DNA from: Peptoniphilus genitalis
GTDB lineage: Bacteria; Bacillota; Clostridia; Tissierellales; Peptoniphilaceae
DNA length: 64,000 nucleotides
Assembly (NCBI RefSeq): GCF_023614525.1
Contig: NZ_CP097885.1
Location: forward strand, 742,501-806,500
Direction of reading: 5' to 3'
Shown one piece after another: positions 17,964 through 25,535 of this stretch. Within the stretch, counting starts at the first letter, position 1, and each line of letters begins with the position of its first letter. The position numbers were made by a program, and so were the translations under genes. The notes beneath the pieces were generated by a model that was not told the DNA's origin, ran no database searches, and saw only the letters and a list, made by a program, of their open reading frames with translations.

Positions 17964-19307
17964 TTAAATTGCTTCCATTTTTCTTCTCACAAAGGTGTTC
18001 ATAAAGTAAGCTATGAAAAATACTGATGCAATCTCTGCAATTAAGTAACCCCACCAAATTTCGTTAACTGTAAAGAAGGTCACTGCTATATAGGCAACTG
18101 GTAATAGGACTATGATTTGTCTTAGGATTGAGTCAAGTAGTGCCAAGATTCCGTTGCCAAAGGCTTGGAAGATAGCATTCCCTACAACAGAAATACCTGC
18201 AAAGACATAGGACAAGGCACAAATCCTAAGCATTGGTATTCCAATTTCCAACATCTTATCTGAGGCTGAAAATATTCCTAAGATTTCTCTTGGGAAGGTC
18301 ATAATAAGTCCCGATACTATTAGGGTCATTACTATTACTGTTGCAAAGGCAAGCTTTATCGATTTTATAATCCTCTCTTTATATTTTGCCCCATAGTTGT
18401 AGGCGATGATTGGAACTAGTCCGTTGTTTATTCCAAAGATTGGCATAAAGACAAAGGACTGAACCTTGAAATAGGCGCCTAGGGCTGCTATGGCAGATGT
18501 AGAAATCTCTGATAGCATTTTGTTTAATACATATATTGTAAAGGACTGGATTGTTATTGTAATCATTGATGGGATCCCAACAATATAAATCCCCTTAATA
18601 ATTTTTGGGTTAAAAGAAAACTTCTTAATAGTTATATCTGGATTAAACTTGTGTTGGAAGAAGGAACCACATATTGCTCCAATTATTTGTCCTGTTACAG
18701 TTGCAACTGCTGCTCCCTTTACCCCCATGGCTGGTAGTCCAAAATAACCAAAGATAAATATTGGGTCTAGGATAATATTTAGTACTGCCCCAATAAGTTG
18801 GGTCAACATGGTAAATATTGTCCTACCCGTTGACTGAAGGGTTCTCTCCAAAAATATTTGTGTAAATACACCTACAGACAAGCCCATTACAATTTGAAGA
18901 TAGGCCACTCCATAGTTAATTATATTTTCATTTGTTGTTTGAGCTGACACAAAGGGCCTTGGCAAAAATCTTGACAAAATAAACAGGAGTATTCCATATA
19001 ATATGGCAAGTGTAAGTCCATTCTCTGCTGTCTTGTTGGCCCGATCAAAGTTTTTCTCTCCCAAGTATCTTGAGATGAGTGAGTTCATACCAACTCCTGT
19101 TCCTACCCCAATTCCTATCATTATATTTTGAATAGGAAAGGCAATGGCAATGGCTGTGAAGGCCTCTTCATTTATCTTTCCAATGTAGTAGGAGTCTACC
19201 AAGTTATACATAGATTGGATAAACATAGAGATCACAATTGGAAAGGACACTTGAAATAAAAGTTTTGGGATTGACATAGTCCCCAATTTATTTTCATTAT
19301 TTTGCAC
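17964..19307 (-). CDS. MATE-family multidrug/organic cation efflux pump
   Basis: 447 residues with 12 predicted membrane helices in two homologous halves. The N-terminal LFQVSFPIVISMFIQSMYNLVDSYYIGKIN and the motif MGVKGAAVATVTGQIIGA are typical of the DinF/MepA branch of MATE. It exports cationic compounds by Na+ or H+ antiport. The start is GTG at 19307 with GAGGTG 5 nt upstream. It is monocistronic with its own promoter; no regulator lies next to it, so its substrate cannot be inferred. Confidence 0.92.
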   Translation of the reverse strand: MQNNENKLGTMSIPKLLFQVSFPIVISMFIQSMYNLVDSYYIGKINEEAFTAIAIAFPIQNIMIGIGVGTGVGMNSLISRYLGEKNFDRANKTAENGLTLAILYGILLFILSRFLPRPFVSAQTTNENIINYGVAYLQIVMGLSVGVFTQIFLERTLQSTGRTIFTMLTQLIGAVLNIILDPIFIFGYFGLPAMGVKGAAVATVTGQIIGAICGSFFQHKFNPDITIKKFSFNPKIIKGIYIVGIPSMITITIQSFTIYVLNKMLSEISTSAIAALGAYFKVQSFVFMPIFGINNGLVPIIAYNYGAKYKERIIKSIKLAFATVIVMTLIVSGLIMTFPREILGIFSASDKMLEIGIPMLRICALSYVFAGISVVGNAIFQAFGNGILALLDSILRQIIVLLPVAYIAVTFFTVNEIWWGYLIAEIASVFFIAYFMNTFVRRKMEAI

Positions 19308-19343
19308 TTAATCACCTCTTACTATTTTATTGTAATCCTAACT

Positions 19344-19372
19344 ATTATATAGGAAGATATAAGTTTTTTGAA
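19344..19372 (-). promoter_or_regulatory. Promoter of MATE pump gene
   Basis: TTCAAA (19367-19372) and TATAAT (19344-19349) on the minus strand, 17 bp apart. The -35 side adjoins the terminator of the upstream small gene. Confidence 0.65.
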
Positions 19373-19374
19373 GT

Positions 19375-19408
19375 ATAAAAAAGAAGTTAGGAAAATTCCC
19401 AACTTCTT
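19375..19408 (-). terminator. Terminator of the 90-residue membrane protein gene
   Basis: Stem AAGAAGTT/AACTTCTT extended inward by a G-U pair and GGAA/TTCC, with six T following on the minus strand. The stem begins in the stop codon. Confidence 0.85.
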
Positions 19409-19679
19409 AAATATAATTTTTTTCTCTTAACAGTAATAATATGTTCGTAATAATATAGAAAAATAAGATTAAACCAATAAGACTTATTATATTTTCAACA
19501 ATTTGAAAAAAAGCTAAATGCCCTATGCTTTGACTTACATCTCCTGTGATTTTCCATTTAATATGATTTATTAAAAAAATTACAGAATCAAAACCTAGTC
19601 CACTTCTTCCAAGTAGCATCATTGCTATCGAACTAATTAAATATAAAAAATATTTTAATACTTCATAAATTTTTTCCAT
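19407..19679 (-). CDS. Small membrane protein of unknown function
   Basis: 90 residues. Two long hydrophobic segments are seen (about 8-32 and 56-84), with a hydrophilic middle (INHIKWKITGDVSQ) and a basic C-terminus (LREKNY). An AAAGGAG ribosome site precedes the ATG and a good terminator follows, so it is probably a real gene. No family is recognised. It is monocistronic; a long inverted repeat (19692-19737) lies directly upstream. Confidence 0.65.
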   Translation of the reverse strand: MEKIYEVLKYFLYLISSIAMMLLGRSGLGFDSVIFLINHIKWKITGDVSQSIGHLAFFQIVENIISLIGLILFFYIITNILLLLREKNYI

Positions 19680-19691
19680 AGTAATCTCCTT

Positions 19692-19737
19692 TATATTAAT
19701 AAAAGCTATATCTACACTAATCTCTTTTATTAATATA
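19692..19737. repeat. 14-bp inverted repeat upstream of small membrane gene
   Basis: TATATTAATAAAAG (19692-19705) and its exact complement (19724-19737), 18 nt apart. It can be an operator pair or an RNA hairpin; no protein partner is evident. Confidence 0.6.
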
Positions 19738-19873
19738 ATATGAACATCGGAAACATCTTCTCTCTTTTAGCTTAAAATAACATTTGCTTGTTTTTTTAGT
19801 CAATACATTTTCCTGTTGCTTTTTTCTTCTTCTTTTAAAGTTTTGCCACTAGGTCCAATTTTTTCACCCAATC

Positions 19874-20062
19874 TTATTTATTTTTATAAATATCGTATAA
19901 GCAATAACAAATCTGAACAAAAAATCCAAAAGTAAATAGCAAAAATATACTACGACCTCTTTTAAAATATGATATAAGAGTAAAAATTAAAAATATAAAA
20001 TTTAAAAATATTAACGTTTTATTCTTCTTCAAAATACCACCTGCTAAATTTAATAATATCAC
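19874..20062 (-). CDS. Possible small membrane protein, perhaps frameshifted
   Basis: 62 residues from a GTG at 20062, with two hydrophobic segments (about 15-32 and 38-56). The ribosome site (GAGAA) is weak. Just after the stop, another frame reads LGEKIGPSGKTLKEEEKS down to about 19803, which looks like coding sequence and may be the lost C-terminal end of the same gene. No family is recognised. It could be a decayed gene. Confidence 0.35.
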   Translation of the reverse strand: MILLNLAGGILKKNKTLIFLNFIFLIFTLISYFKRGRSIFLLFTFGFFVQICYCLYDIYKNK

Positions 20063-20243
20063 AATTCTCGTCCAATTCTAAATTTATTTTTTCTCAATTA
20101 AGGAAATTACTAAATATTATTACTATATAAACTTTATTCCATAAATATAATATTGAATTTTTTTCAATTTATTTTTTAATTATTTCCAGCGTACTTTATA
20201 CAATAATCATTTAATGTTAAAATAAAAGCAACGAGGTGATTTT

Positions 20244-21197
20244 TTGAAATTATTGATTACGAGTAATATTCCAGAAAAAATTTACGATGAGCTAGACAAA
20301 CATTTTGAAATAAGCTATCACGACTCCAACGTTCCACTAAAAAAAGAAGAAATTATAGAAATGATAAAGGGACAAGATGCTCTTTTATGTCCCCTATCAG
20401 ATAAAATCGATAAGGATGTAATTGATGCTGGCGACAATTTAAAAATTATTGCCAACTATGGAGCTGGCTTCGACAATATAGATATTGATTACGCAAGAGA
20501 AAAGGGAATTGTTGTTACTAACGCACCTGCTCCTGCATCTGCTGTGTCCACAGCTGAACTTGCTTTTGGCCTTATGCTTGCTGCTGCAAGACGCATTGTA
20601 TCTGGCGACAAGGTAACAAGGGCTGGAGAATTTTACGGCTGGAGACCAACTTTTTATCTTGGAAGTCAACTTAAAGGAAAGACTCTTGGCATCATTGGCC
20701 TAGGAAACATTGGAAAAAACCTTGCCAAGAGGGCAAGAGCCTTTGAAATGAAGGTTGTCTATTATTCACGCACAAGAAAAGAAGATTTCGAAAAAGAATT
20801 TGGCCTAGAATACATGGATAAAGATGAGGTAATAAAGTCTTCTGACTTTTTAAGTCTTCACACAGCCTTTGTGCCTGAACTCCATCACATGATTTCCAAA
20901 AAAGAACTTGAAATGATGAAAAAATCTGCTATATTAATTAATGCGTCTAGGGGTCCAGTTGTTGACGAAGAAGCCCTTGCCAATGCACTAATAGAAAATG
21001 TAATTGCAGGAGCAGCCCTTGATGTTTATGAATTTGAACCAAAGGTAAATGAAAAACTCATGGACCTAGACAATGTAATTCTTGCTCCTCACCTTGGTAA
21101 TGCAACTTTTGAAGCAAGACTTGAGATGGGAGAAAATGCAAAGGACAATTTAATTGCTTTCAAGGAAGGCAAGAGTCCTAAGAACAAAGTAAACTGA
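20244..21197 (+). CDS. D-2-hydroxyacid dehydrogenase family protein (NADP-type motif)
   Basis: 317 residues. The Rossmann motif GLGNIGK is followed by YYSRTRK, where Ser/Arg replace the acidic residue of NAD enzymes, so NADPH is the likely cofactor. The catalytic Arg (NASRGPVVD), Glu (YEFEP) and His (APHLGN) are present. Close families are glyoxylate/hydroxypyruvate reductases and 2-ketoacid reductases. It starts with TTG at 20244, with GAGGTG 5 nt upstream, and is 8 nt from hutG, so the two form an operon. It might reduce 2-oxoglutarate to 2-hydroxyglutarate, a step missing from the glutamate cluster, but that is only inference. Confidence 0.87.
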   Translation: MKLLITSNIPEKIYDELDKHFEISYHDSNVPLKKEEIIEMIKGQDALLCPLSDKIDKDVIDAGDNLKIIANYGAGFDNIDIDYAREKGIVVTNAPAPASAVSTAELAFGLMLAAARRIVSGDKVTRAGEFYGWRPTFYLGSQLKGKTLGIIGLGNIGKNLAKRARAFEMKVVYYSRTRKEDFEKEFGLEYMDKDEVIKSSDFLSLHTAFVPELHHMISKKELEMMKKSAILINASRGPVVDEEALANALIENVIAGAALDVYEFEPKVNEKLMDLDNVILAPHLGNATFEARLEMGENAKDNLIAFKEGKSPKNKVN

Positions 21198-21205
21198 GGT
21201 GTAAA

Positions 21206-22237
21206 ATGATAAATTATTATAGTCCACAAGAAATGACAATTTGGTCTGGAAGAGTCGATGATGAAAATGATTATGAATCCTTTAGATGGCATCAATGGGT
21301 TAAGCCCCTTGATCTAAACGACGAGAACTTAAGTCCCTTTGAAGGCAAGCTAGGTTTTGGTATCATAGGCTTTGAATCTGACCAAGGTATTGAACTCAAC
21401 AAGGGAAGGTTTGGCGCTGCTGCTGGTCCTGCTGCCATAAGAAAAGAACTTGCAAAACTTCCATGTCAATTCTCTGAAGAAGTTAAAATCTTTGACTGCG
21501 GCAATGTCACAAGTAAGTATACAACTCTTGAAGCAAGCCAAGACGAGCTGGCAAAGGCTGTGAAAAGAGTTCTCGAATTAAACTTATTCCCTCTAGTTCT
21601 TGGTGGAGGTCACGAAACTGCCTTTGGCCACTACAAGGGAATTAGCACCTTCCTTGATGACAAGGAAGACGACAAGCTTGGCATTTTAAATTTTGATGCC
21701 CACTTTGACCTTAGACCTTATGAAAAAGGAAATGGAACAAGTGGAACAATGTTTAGACAAATTGCAGACTACACTCGTGAAAAGGGAACTGAGTATGCCT
21801 ACTATGTAATGGGAATTCAAAAGCACTCCAACACACTTTCACTTTTTAGGACTGCTGAAGACCTTGGAGTTAAGTATGTACTTGGTAAGAACTTGATAAA
21901 TGGAAACTTTTTTGAAATTGTTCACGAACTTGATGAGTACATTGGAGAACAAGACCATCTTTATGTGACAATTTGTATGGACTGCTTCACATCTTCCTAT
22001 GCTCCAGGAGTTTCTGCTCCACAAGCCTTGGGAATTGATCCAGAAAAAGTAATCCTACTTTTAAAACACGTCTTCTCAACTGGCAAGCCAACAAGCTTCG
22101 ACATATGTGAAGTTTCTCCAAGATTTGACCACGACTCTGTAACTGCCAACTTGGCATCAATCCTTGTGTACACAGTTGTGTCAACTATGGCCAACCACGT
22201 CTTGGGTAAAGAAAATAAAAAATATATTCCTAGATAA
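21206..22237 (+). CDS. hutG: Formimidoylglutamase (arginase family)
   Basis: 343 residues, ureohydrolase fold. Mn-binding motifs are GGGHE (H136) and DAHFD (D164, H166, D168). The third motif reads T-I-C-M-D (C257, D259), where arginases have S-x-D-x-D, so one metal ligand is Cys instead of Asp. APGVSAPQALG follows, and the C-terminal FDICEVSPRFD carries the last conserved Glu. HutG converts N-formimino-L-glutamate to glutamate and formamide, the last step of one histidine degradation route, and would feed the glutamate fermentation genes in this window. The other hut genes are not in the window. Confidence 0.85.
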   Translation: MINYYSPQEMTIWSGRVDDENDYESFRWHQWVKPLDLNDENLSPFEGKLGFGIIGFESDQGIELNKGRFGAAAGPAAIRKELAKLPCQFSEEVKIFDCGNVTSKYTTLEASQDELAKAVKRVLELNLFPLVLGGGHETAFGHYKGISTFLDDKEDDKLGILNFDAHFDLRPYEKGNGTSGTMFRQIADYTREKGTEYAYYVMGIQKHSNTLSLFRTAEDLGVKYVLGKNLINGNFFEIVHELDEYIGEQDHLYVTICMDCFTSSYAPGVSAPQALGIDPEKVILLLKHVFSTGKPTSFDICEVSPRFDHDSVTANLASILVYTVVSTMANHVLGKENKKYIPR

Positions 22238-22259
22238 AAATAATTTTTGTATAAAAATT

Positions 22260-22285
22260 GCCATGGATTTCTCCATGGCTTTTTC
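22260..22285. terminator. Terminator after hutG, possibly bidirectional
   Basis: 8-bp stem GCCATGGA/TCCATGGC, loop TTTC, tail TTTTTC on the plus strand. A T-rich tract on the other strand may also end the tryptophan transporter operon. Confidence 0.85.
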
Positions 22286-22331
22286 TTTTGCAAAATTTAT
22301 AAAATTTTCTTTTCTTATTTTATTTTATTAT

Positions 22332-23111
22332 TTATAAAGAGTTACCAGACTCAATAGATATTTCATAAAATTTATCTAAAATTGAATCCAGCTTAAGATT
22401 TTTCTTTTCTTCTCCAGCAAAGTCCATAATCTTTTCTCCCTTGTGCATCATTATGAGCCTGTCACCATAGTCAAGAGAATAATTTAAGTTGTGGGTAACC
22501 ATAAGGGCTGTCAAATTTTTTTCTCTCACAATTTTATTGGTGATGTCCATAACTGTGTCAGCTGTCTTTGGGTCAAGAGCTGCTGTGTGTTCGTCAAGGA
22601 TTAAAAAATCTATGGGTACAAGTGTAGCCATTATTAGGGCAAGAGCCTGCCTTTGGCCACCTGATAAGAGCCCAACCTTGTCGTCTAACTTGTCTTCGAG
22701 TCCAAGGCCAAGTCCCCTTAGGGTCTCCCTATAAATTTCTCTTTTCTTTTTATTTACTCCTGGCAGCAAGTTCCAAGACTTGTTTTTATTTTCTGCCATA
22801 GACATATTTTCTAAAATCGTCATCTTTGGCGAAGTCCCCATCTTTGGATCTTGAAAGACCCTTCCCATCTTGACGTATCTCTTGTGCTCTGGAATTTTTT
22901 TGAGGCTTTCTCCGTCGATTAAAATTTCTCCTGAGTCTTCTCTTAGAGACCCACAAATAATATTTAAAAGAGTAGACTTGCCTGACCCATTAGACCCAAT
23001 AATGCTGACAAATTGTCCCTTGGGAAGAGTAAGGTCAAAACTCTCAAAAAGTTTATTCTCATTTGCTGTCCCAATATTAAAAGTTTTATCAATTGATCTT
23101 AGTTCAAGCAT
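22332..23111 (-). CDS. Tryptophan ABC transporter ATP-binding protein (TrpZ-like)
   Basis: 259 residues from the ATG at 23111; an ATG 33 nt upstream lacks a ribosome site, and GAAGG precedes this one. Walker A GSNGSGKST, Q-loop, signature LLSGGQRQALALI, Walker B FLILDEHTAALD and the H-loop VTHN are intact. It powers uptake through the TrpY-like permease, whose stop it overlaps by 8 nt. Assignment to tryptophan rests on the Trp-specific T-box in the leader and on likeness of the whole gene set to the streptococcal trpXYZ system. Confidence 0.85.
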   Translation of the reverse strand: MLELRSIDKTFNIGTANENKLFESFDLTLPKGQFVSIIGSNGSGKSTLLNIICGSLREDSGEILIDGESLKKIPEHKRYVKMGRVFQDPKMGTSPKMTILENMSMAENKNKSWNLLPGVNKKKREIYRETLRGLGLGLEDKLDDKVGLLSGGQRQALALIMATLVPIDFLILDEHTAALDPKTADTVMDITNKIVREKNLTALMVTHNLNYSLDYGDRLIMMHKGEKIMDFAGEEKKNLKLDSILDKFYEISIESGNSL

Positions 23112-23982
23112 TTTGGACCTTCTTTCTCTTTCCCCTTCCTGCAATTAATATCACAAGGAAGATCACTGCAGTTATAAGTTTCATTGAGTTGGCTGAAAAA
23201 CCAAAGGCAATGGCAAGGGCAATTGAAGCCTTGTAAAGAATTGAACCTATTAAAACTTTTGTAGTGTCCTTTATAAAGTCAAAGGACTGCAAAAGCTTCA
23301 TTCCAAGCACAACTGAAGCCAAACCCATTACCATGGACCCAGTTCCCATGGAAACTTCAAAAAATCTCTGATCTTGGCAAACTATGGACCCACTTAGGGC
23401 AACAAGTCCGTTGGAAAGGGCAAGACCATAAATTTTTACCAAACCAGGATCAACTGCCATGGTCCTAACGAGGCTTTCGTTGTCGCCACAAGCCTTTAAA
23501 ATAAATCCAGCCTTGGTCTTTAAAAAATAATCTAAGATAATTTTCATCACAAGAACAAAAGGGATCATAACAAGGAGCAAGTCAAAATCTTTTAAATTTT
23601 CGGGCACAAGTCTTGCAAGCCCCGTAGAAAAGATTGTTGCCTCATTAAAGATTGGCACGTTGGCCTTACCTGCAATTTTTAAATTAATAGTCCATAGGGC
23701 AGTTTGCATAATAAGACCTGCAAGTAGGTCTTCCACCTTTAGCTTTATATGGATTAGACCTGTCAAGGAACCTGCAATAGCTCCAGCCAAGAAACTCATT
23801 ACAAGGGCAAGACCAGGGTTCACTCCCCTTAAGATTGCAAAAACTGTTACTGCTGCTCCCAGTGGAAAGGACCCGTCAACAGTTAAGTCTGGGAAGTCCA
23901 AGATGCTGTAAGCAATATAAAGACCAAGGGCTAAGAAACTATAAGTCAGCCCCTGCTCAATTATTCCTCTTAAAATATCCAT
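23104..23982 (-). CDS. Tryptophan ABC transporter permease (TrpY-like)
   Basis: 292 residues and about eight hydrophobic helices of the BPD_transp_2 (LivH-like) type. The PDLTVDGSFPLGAAV segment near residue 31 and the cytoplasmic coupling loop around LKACGDNESLVRTMAVD are typical of this permease subgroup. It forms the membrane path for the substrate delivered by the lipoprotein encoded 7 nt upstream. The C-terminus GRGKRKKVQ is basic and cytosolic. Confidence 0.87.
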   Translation of the reverse strand: MDILRGIIEQGLTYSFLALGLYIAYSILDFPDLTVDGSFPLGAAVTVFAILRGVNPGLALVMSFLAGAIAGSLTGLIHIKLKVEDLLAGLIMQTALWTINLKIAGKANVPIFNEATIFSTGLARLVPENLKDFDLLLVMIPFVLVMKIILDYFLKTKAGFILKACGDNESLVRTMAVDPGLVKIYGLALSNGLVALSGSIVCQDQRFFEVSMGTGSMVMGLASVVLGMKLLQSFDFIKDTTKVLIGSILYKASIALAIAFGFSANSMKLITAVIFLVILIAGRGKRKKVQNA

Positions 23983-23989
23983 AGATTAC

Positions 23990-25003
23990 CTACTTTTCTG
24001 AAGGTATAACAACTTCAGTTATATTTTCTGTTGCCCTATCAAGTAGGTCCTTTGGTATTTCTATGCCAAGGTCTTTAGCAACCTTTGAGTTTAAGTATAG
24101 GTTTGGCTTTTCAATTGTTTCAAAAGGCATTTCACTTGCCTTAGCTTCTCCCTTTAAAATTTTTGCAGCCATCTTACCTGTTTGCTTGCCAAGAGAAACA
24201 TATTCAATACCTTCTGAACCAAGGCAACCCATATTTACTTGTTCAACTTCAGAACCAAAAACTGGAATCTTCTTTGCATTGGCCTTGTCTAAAATTGTTG
24301 GAAGAGAATTCACAACTGTGTTATCCAAAAGATTTGTAATGGCATCAACTTTTGAAAGTAAGTTGTCTGTTGCTAGAGGTATGTCTGCTGTAGTGTTTAT
24401 AGCCTCGTCAACAATTGTAAAGCCGTACTTACCTGCAAGGTCCTTGTAGATTTTTAACATTGAATCAGAGTTTGCTTCACTTGATGTATGAAGGATGCCA
24501 AGATTTTTTGCTTCTGGCATTATCTCTCTTATTAATTTTAATTGAGCTTCCACTGGCAAGATGTCACTTGTGCCTGTTACATTGCCAAGAGGATTTTTAT
24601 TTTCATCTGCAAGTTGAGCAACAATAGGATCAGTGATTGCTGTGTAGACAACTGGTATGTCTGTTTTCATTGTTGCGTTGTAGGCACTCATGGCTGCTGG
24701 TGTGGCAATTGCTGTTACCATATCAACCTTGTTGCCCACAAAGGCATTTGCTATTTGGGCTGCTATACCCATATCTGCTTGGGCGTTTTGGTAATCAATT
24801 TCTAAATTCTTTCCTTCAACAAGTCCTTCTTCTTCAAGTCCTTGCAAGAAACCTTCCCTACAATTATCAAGTGATGGGTGTTGAGCAAATTGTAAAATTC
24901 CAATTTTATAAACTTTCTCACTATCAGAAGTTTTTTCTCCGCTTCCCTTTGAACATCCAACTAGCAACATAACTAATGACAATACTACTAAAATTTTTTT
25001 CAT
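23990..25003 (-). CDS. Tryptophan ABC transporter substrate-binding lipoprotein (TrpX-like)
   Basis: 337 residues. The lipobox LVGC places the lipidated Cys at 17. The mature protein is an ABC_sub_bind (PF04392-type) periplasmic-binding fold, with YKIGILQFAQHPSLDNCREGF at its start, GTSDILPVEAQL in the middle and IEYVSLGKQTGKMAAKIL near the end. This family includes TrpX of streptococci. The T-box with a UGG specifier upstream supports tryptophan as the ligand. RBS AAAGGAG precedes the ATG at 25003. Confidence 0.87.
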   Translation of the reverse strand: MKKILVVLSLVMLLVGCSKGSGEKTSDSEKVYKIGILQFAQHPSLDNCREGFLQGLEEEGLVEGKNLEIDYQNAQADMGIAAQIANAFVGNKVDMVTAIATPAAMSAYNATMKTDIPVVYTAITDPIVAQLADENKNPLGNVTGTSDILPVEAQLKLIREIMPEAKNLGILHTSSEANSDSMLKIYKDLAGKYGFTIVDEAINTTADIPLATDNLLSKVDAITNLLDNTVVNSLPTILDKANAKKIPVFGSEVEQVNMGCLGSEGIEYVSLGKQTGKMAAKILKGEAKASEMPFETIEKPNLYLNSKVAKDLGIEIPKDLLDRATENITEVVIPSEK

Positions 25004-25045
25004 TTTTTTCTCCTTTTCCTCACACTATGAGAGAAGGATGGAAAT

Positions 25046-25314
25046 AAAAAAAGACTTCCATCCCTAATGGGACAAAAGTCTTAACTTCTGCGGTACCACC
25101 CAAATTTGCATAAAGCACCCTCTCATCAATACTAACATATTGGTCTTATTTTAACGGCTAAGTCCCGTCGGGCATTACTCTAAATCAAAGATTTATTTCT
25201 TCCCGCCCTCAGAAGTCCATTCATTTAAACTTCACCTACAAGTCTCTCACCAAGTGACTCACTCTCTTTAAAGCTCCATAAAAATTACTAATCTTCTTTA
25301 TCGGTTTATTATTT
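25046..25314 (-). ncRNA. T-box leader with tryptophan (UGG) specifier
   Basis: On the minus strand the conserved T-box TGGGTGGTACCGC lies at 25102-25090. The terminator stem (25051-25064 with 25069-25082, loop ATTA in RNA sense) is followed by seven T. In Stem I the specifier region reads GAA-TGG-ACTTC, flanked by the matching GAAGT arm; the codon TGG is at 25219-25217. Uncharged tRNA-Trp should bind and favour the antiterminator, turning on trpXYZ-like transport when tryptophan is scarce. Confidence 0.93.
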
Positions 25315-25320
25315 AGATAT

Positions 25321-25349
25321 AATATAGGCTTTCAATTTTATTTTGTCAA
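25321..25349 (-). promoter_or_regulatory. Promoter of the T-box/trpXYZ-like operon
   Basis: TTGACA (25344-25349), 17-bp spacer, TATATT (25321-25326) on the minus strand, placing the start point at the head of the T-box leader. Confidence 0.85.
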
Positions 25350-25461
25350 GAAGTTTTTTTATATTGATTTTAAATTTTTAAAAAGTAAATCCCACGAGAT
25401 TAAAAAAAATTACCATATCTTTAAATTTTAAAAATGTAAGCTCAAAATAATTTTCAAAGGT

Positions 25462-25490
25462 TTGACTATTTTAATAAAAAGATATATATT
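25462..25490 (+). promoter_or_regulatory. htpG: htpG promoter
   Basis: TTGACT (25462-25467), 17-bp spacer, TATATT (25485-25490), immediately upstream of the CIRCE-like repeat. Confidence 0.85.
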
Positions 25491-25491
25491 A

Positions 25492-25518
25492 TTAGCAGAA
25501 GCACATATCGAGTGCTAA
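25492..25518 (+). promoter_or_regulatory. CIRCE-like HrcA operator
   Basis: TTAGCAgaa-N9-GAGTGCTAA fits the CIRCE layout (TTAGCACTC-N9-GAGTGCTAA): the right arm is perfect and the left arm has 6 of 9 bases, with exact 9-nt spacing. It lies over the start point, where HrcA would repress until heat stress. Confidence 0.8.
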
Positions 25519-25535
25519 TGAAGAAAGGTGATAAT

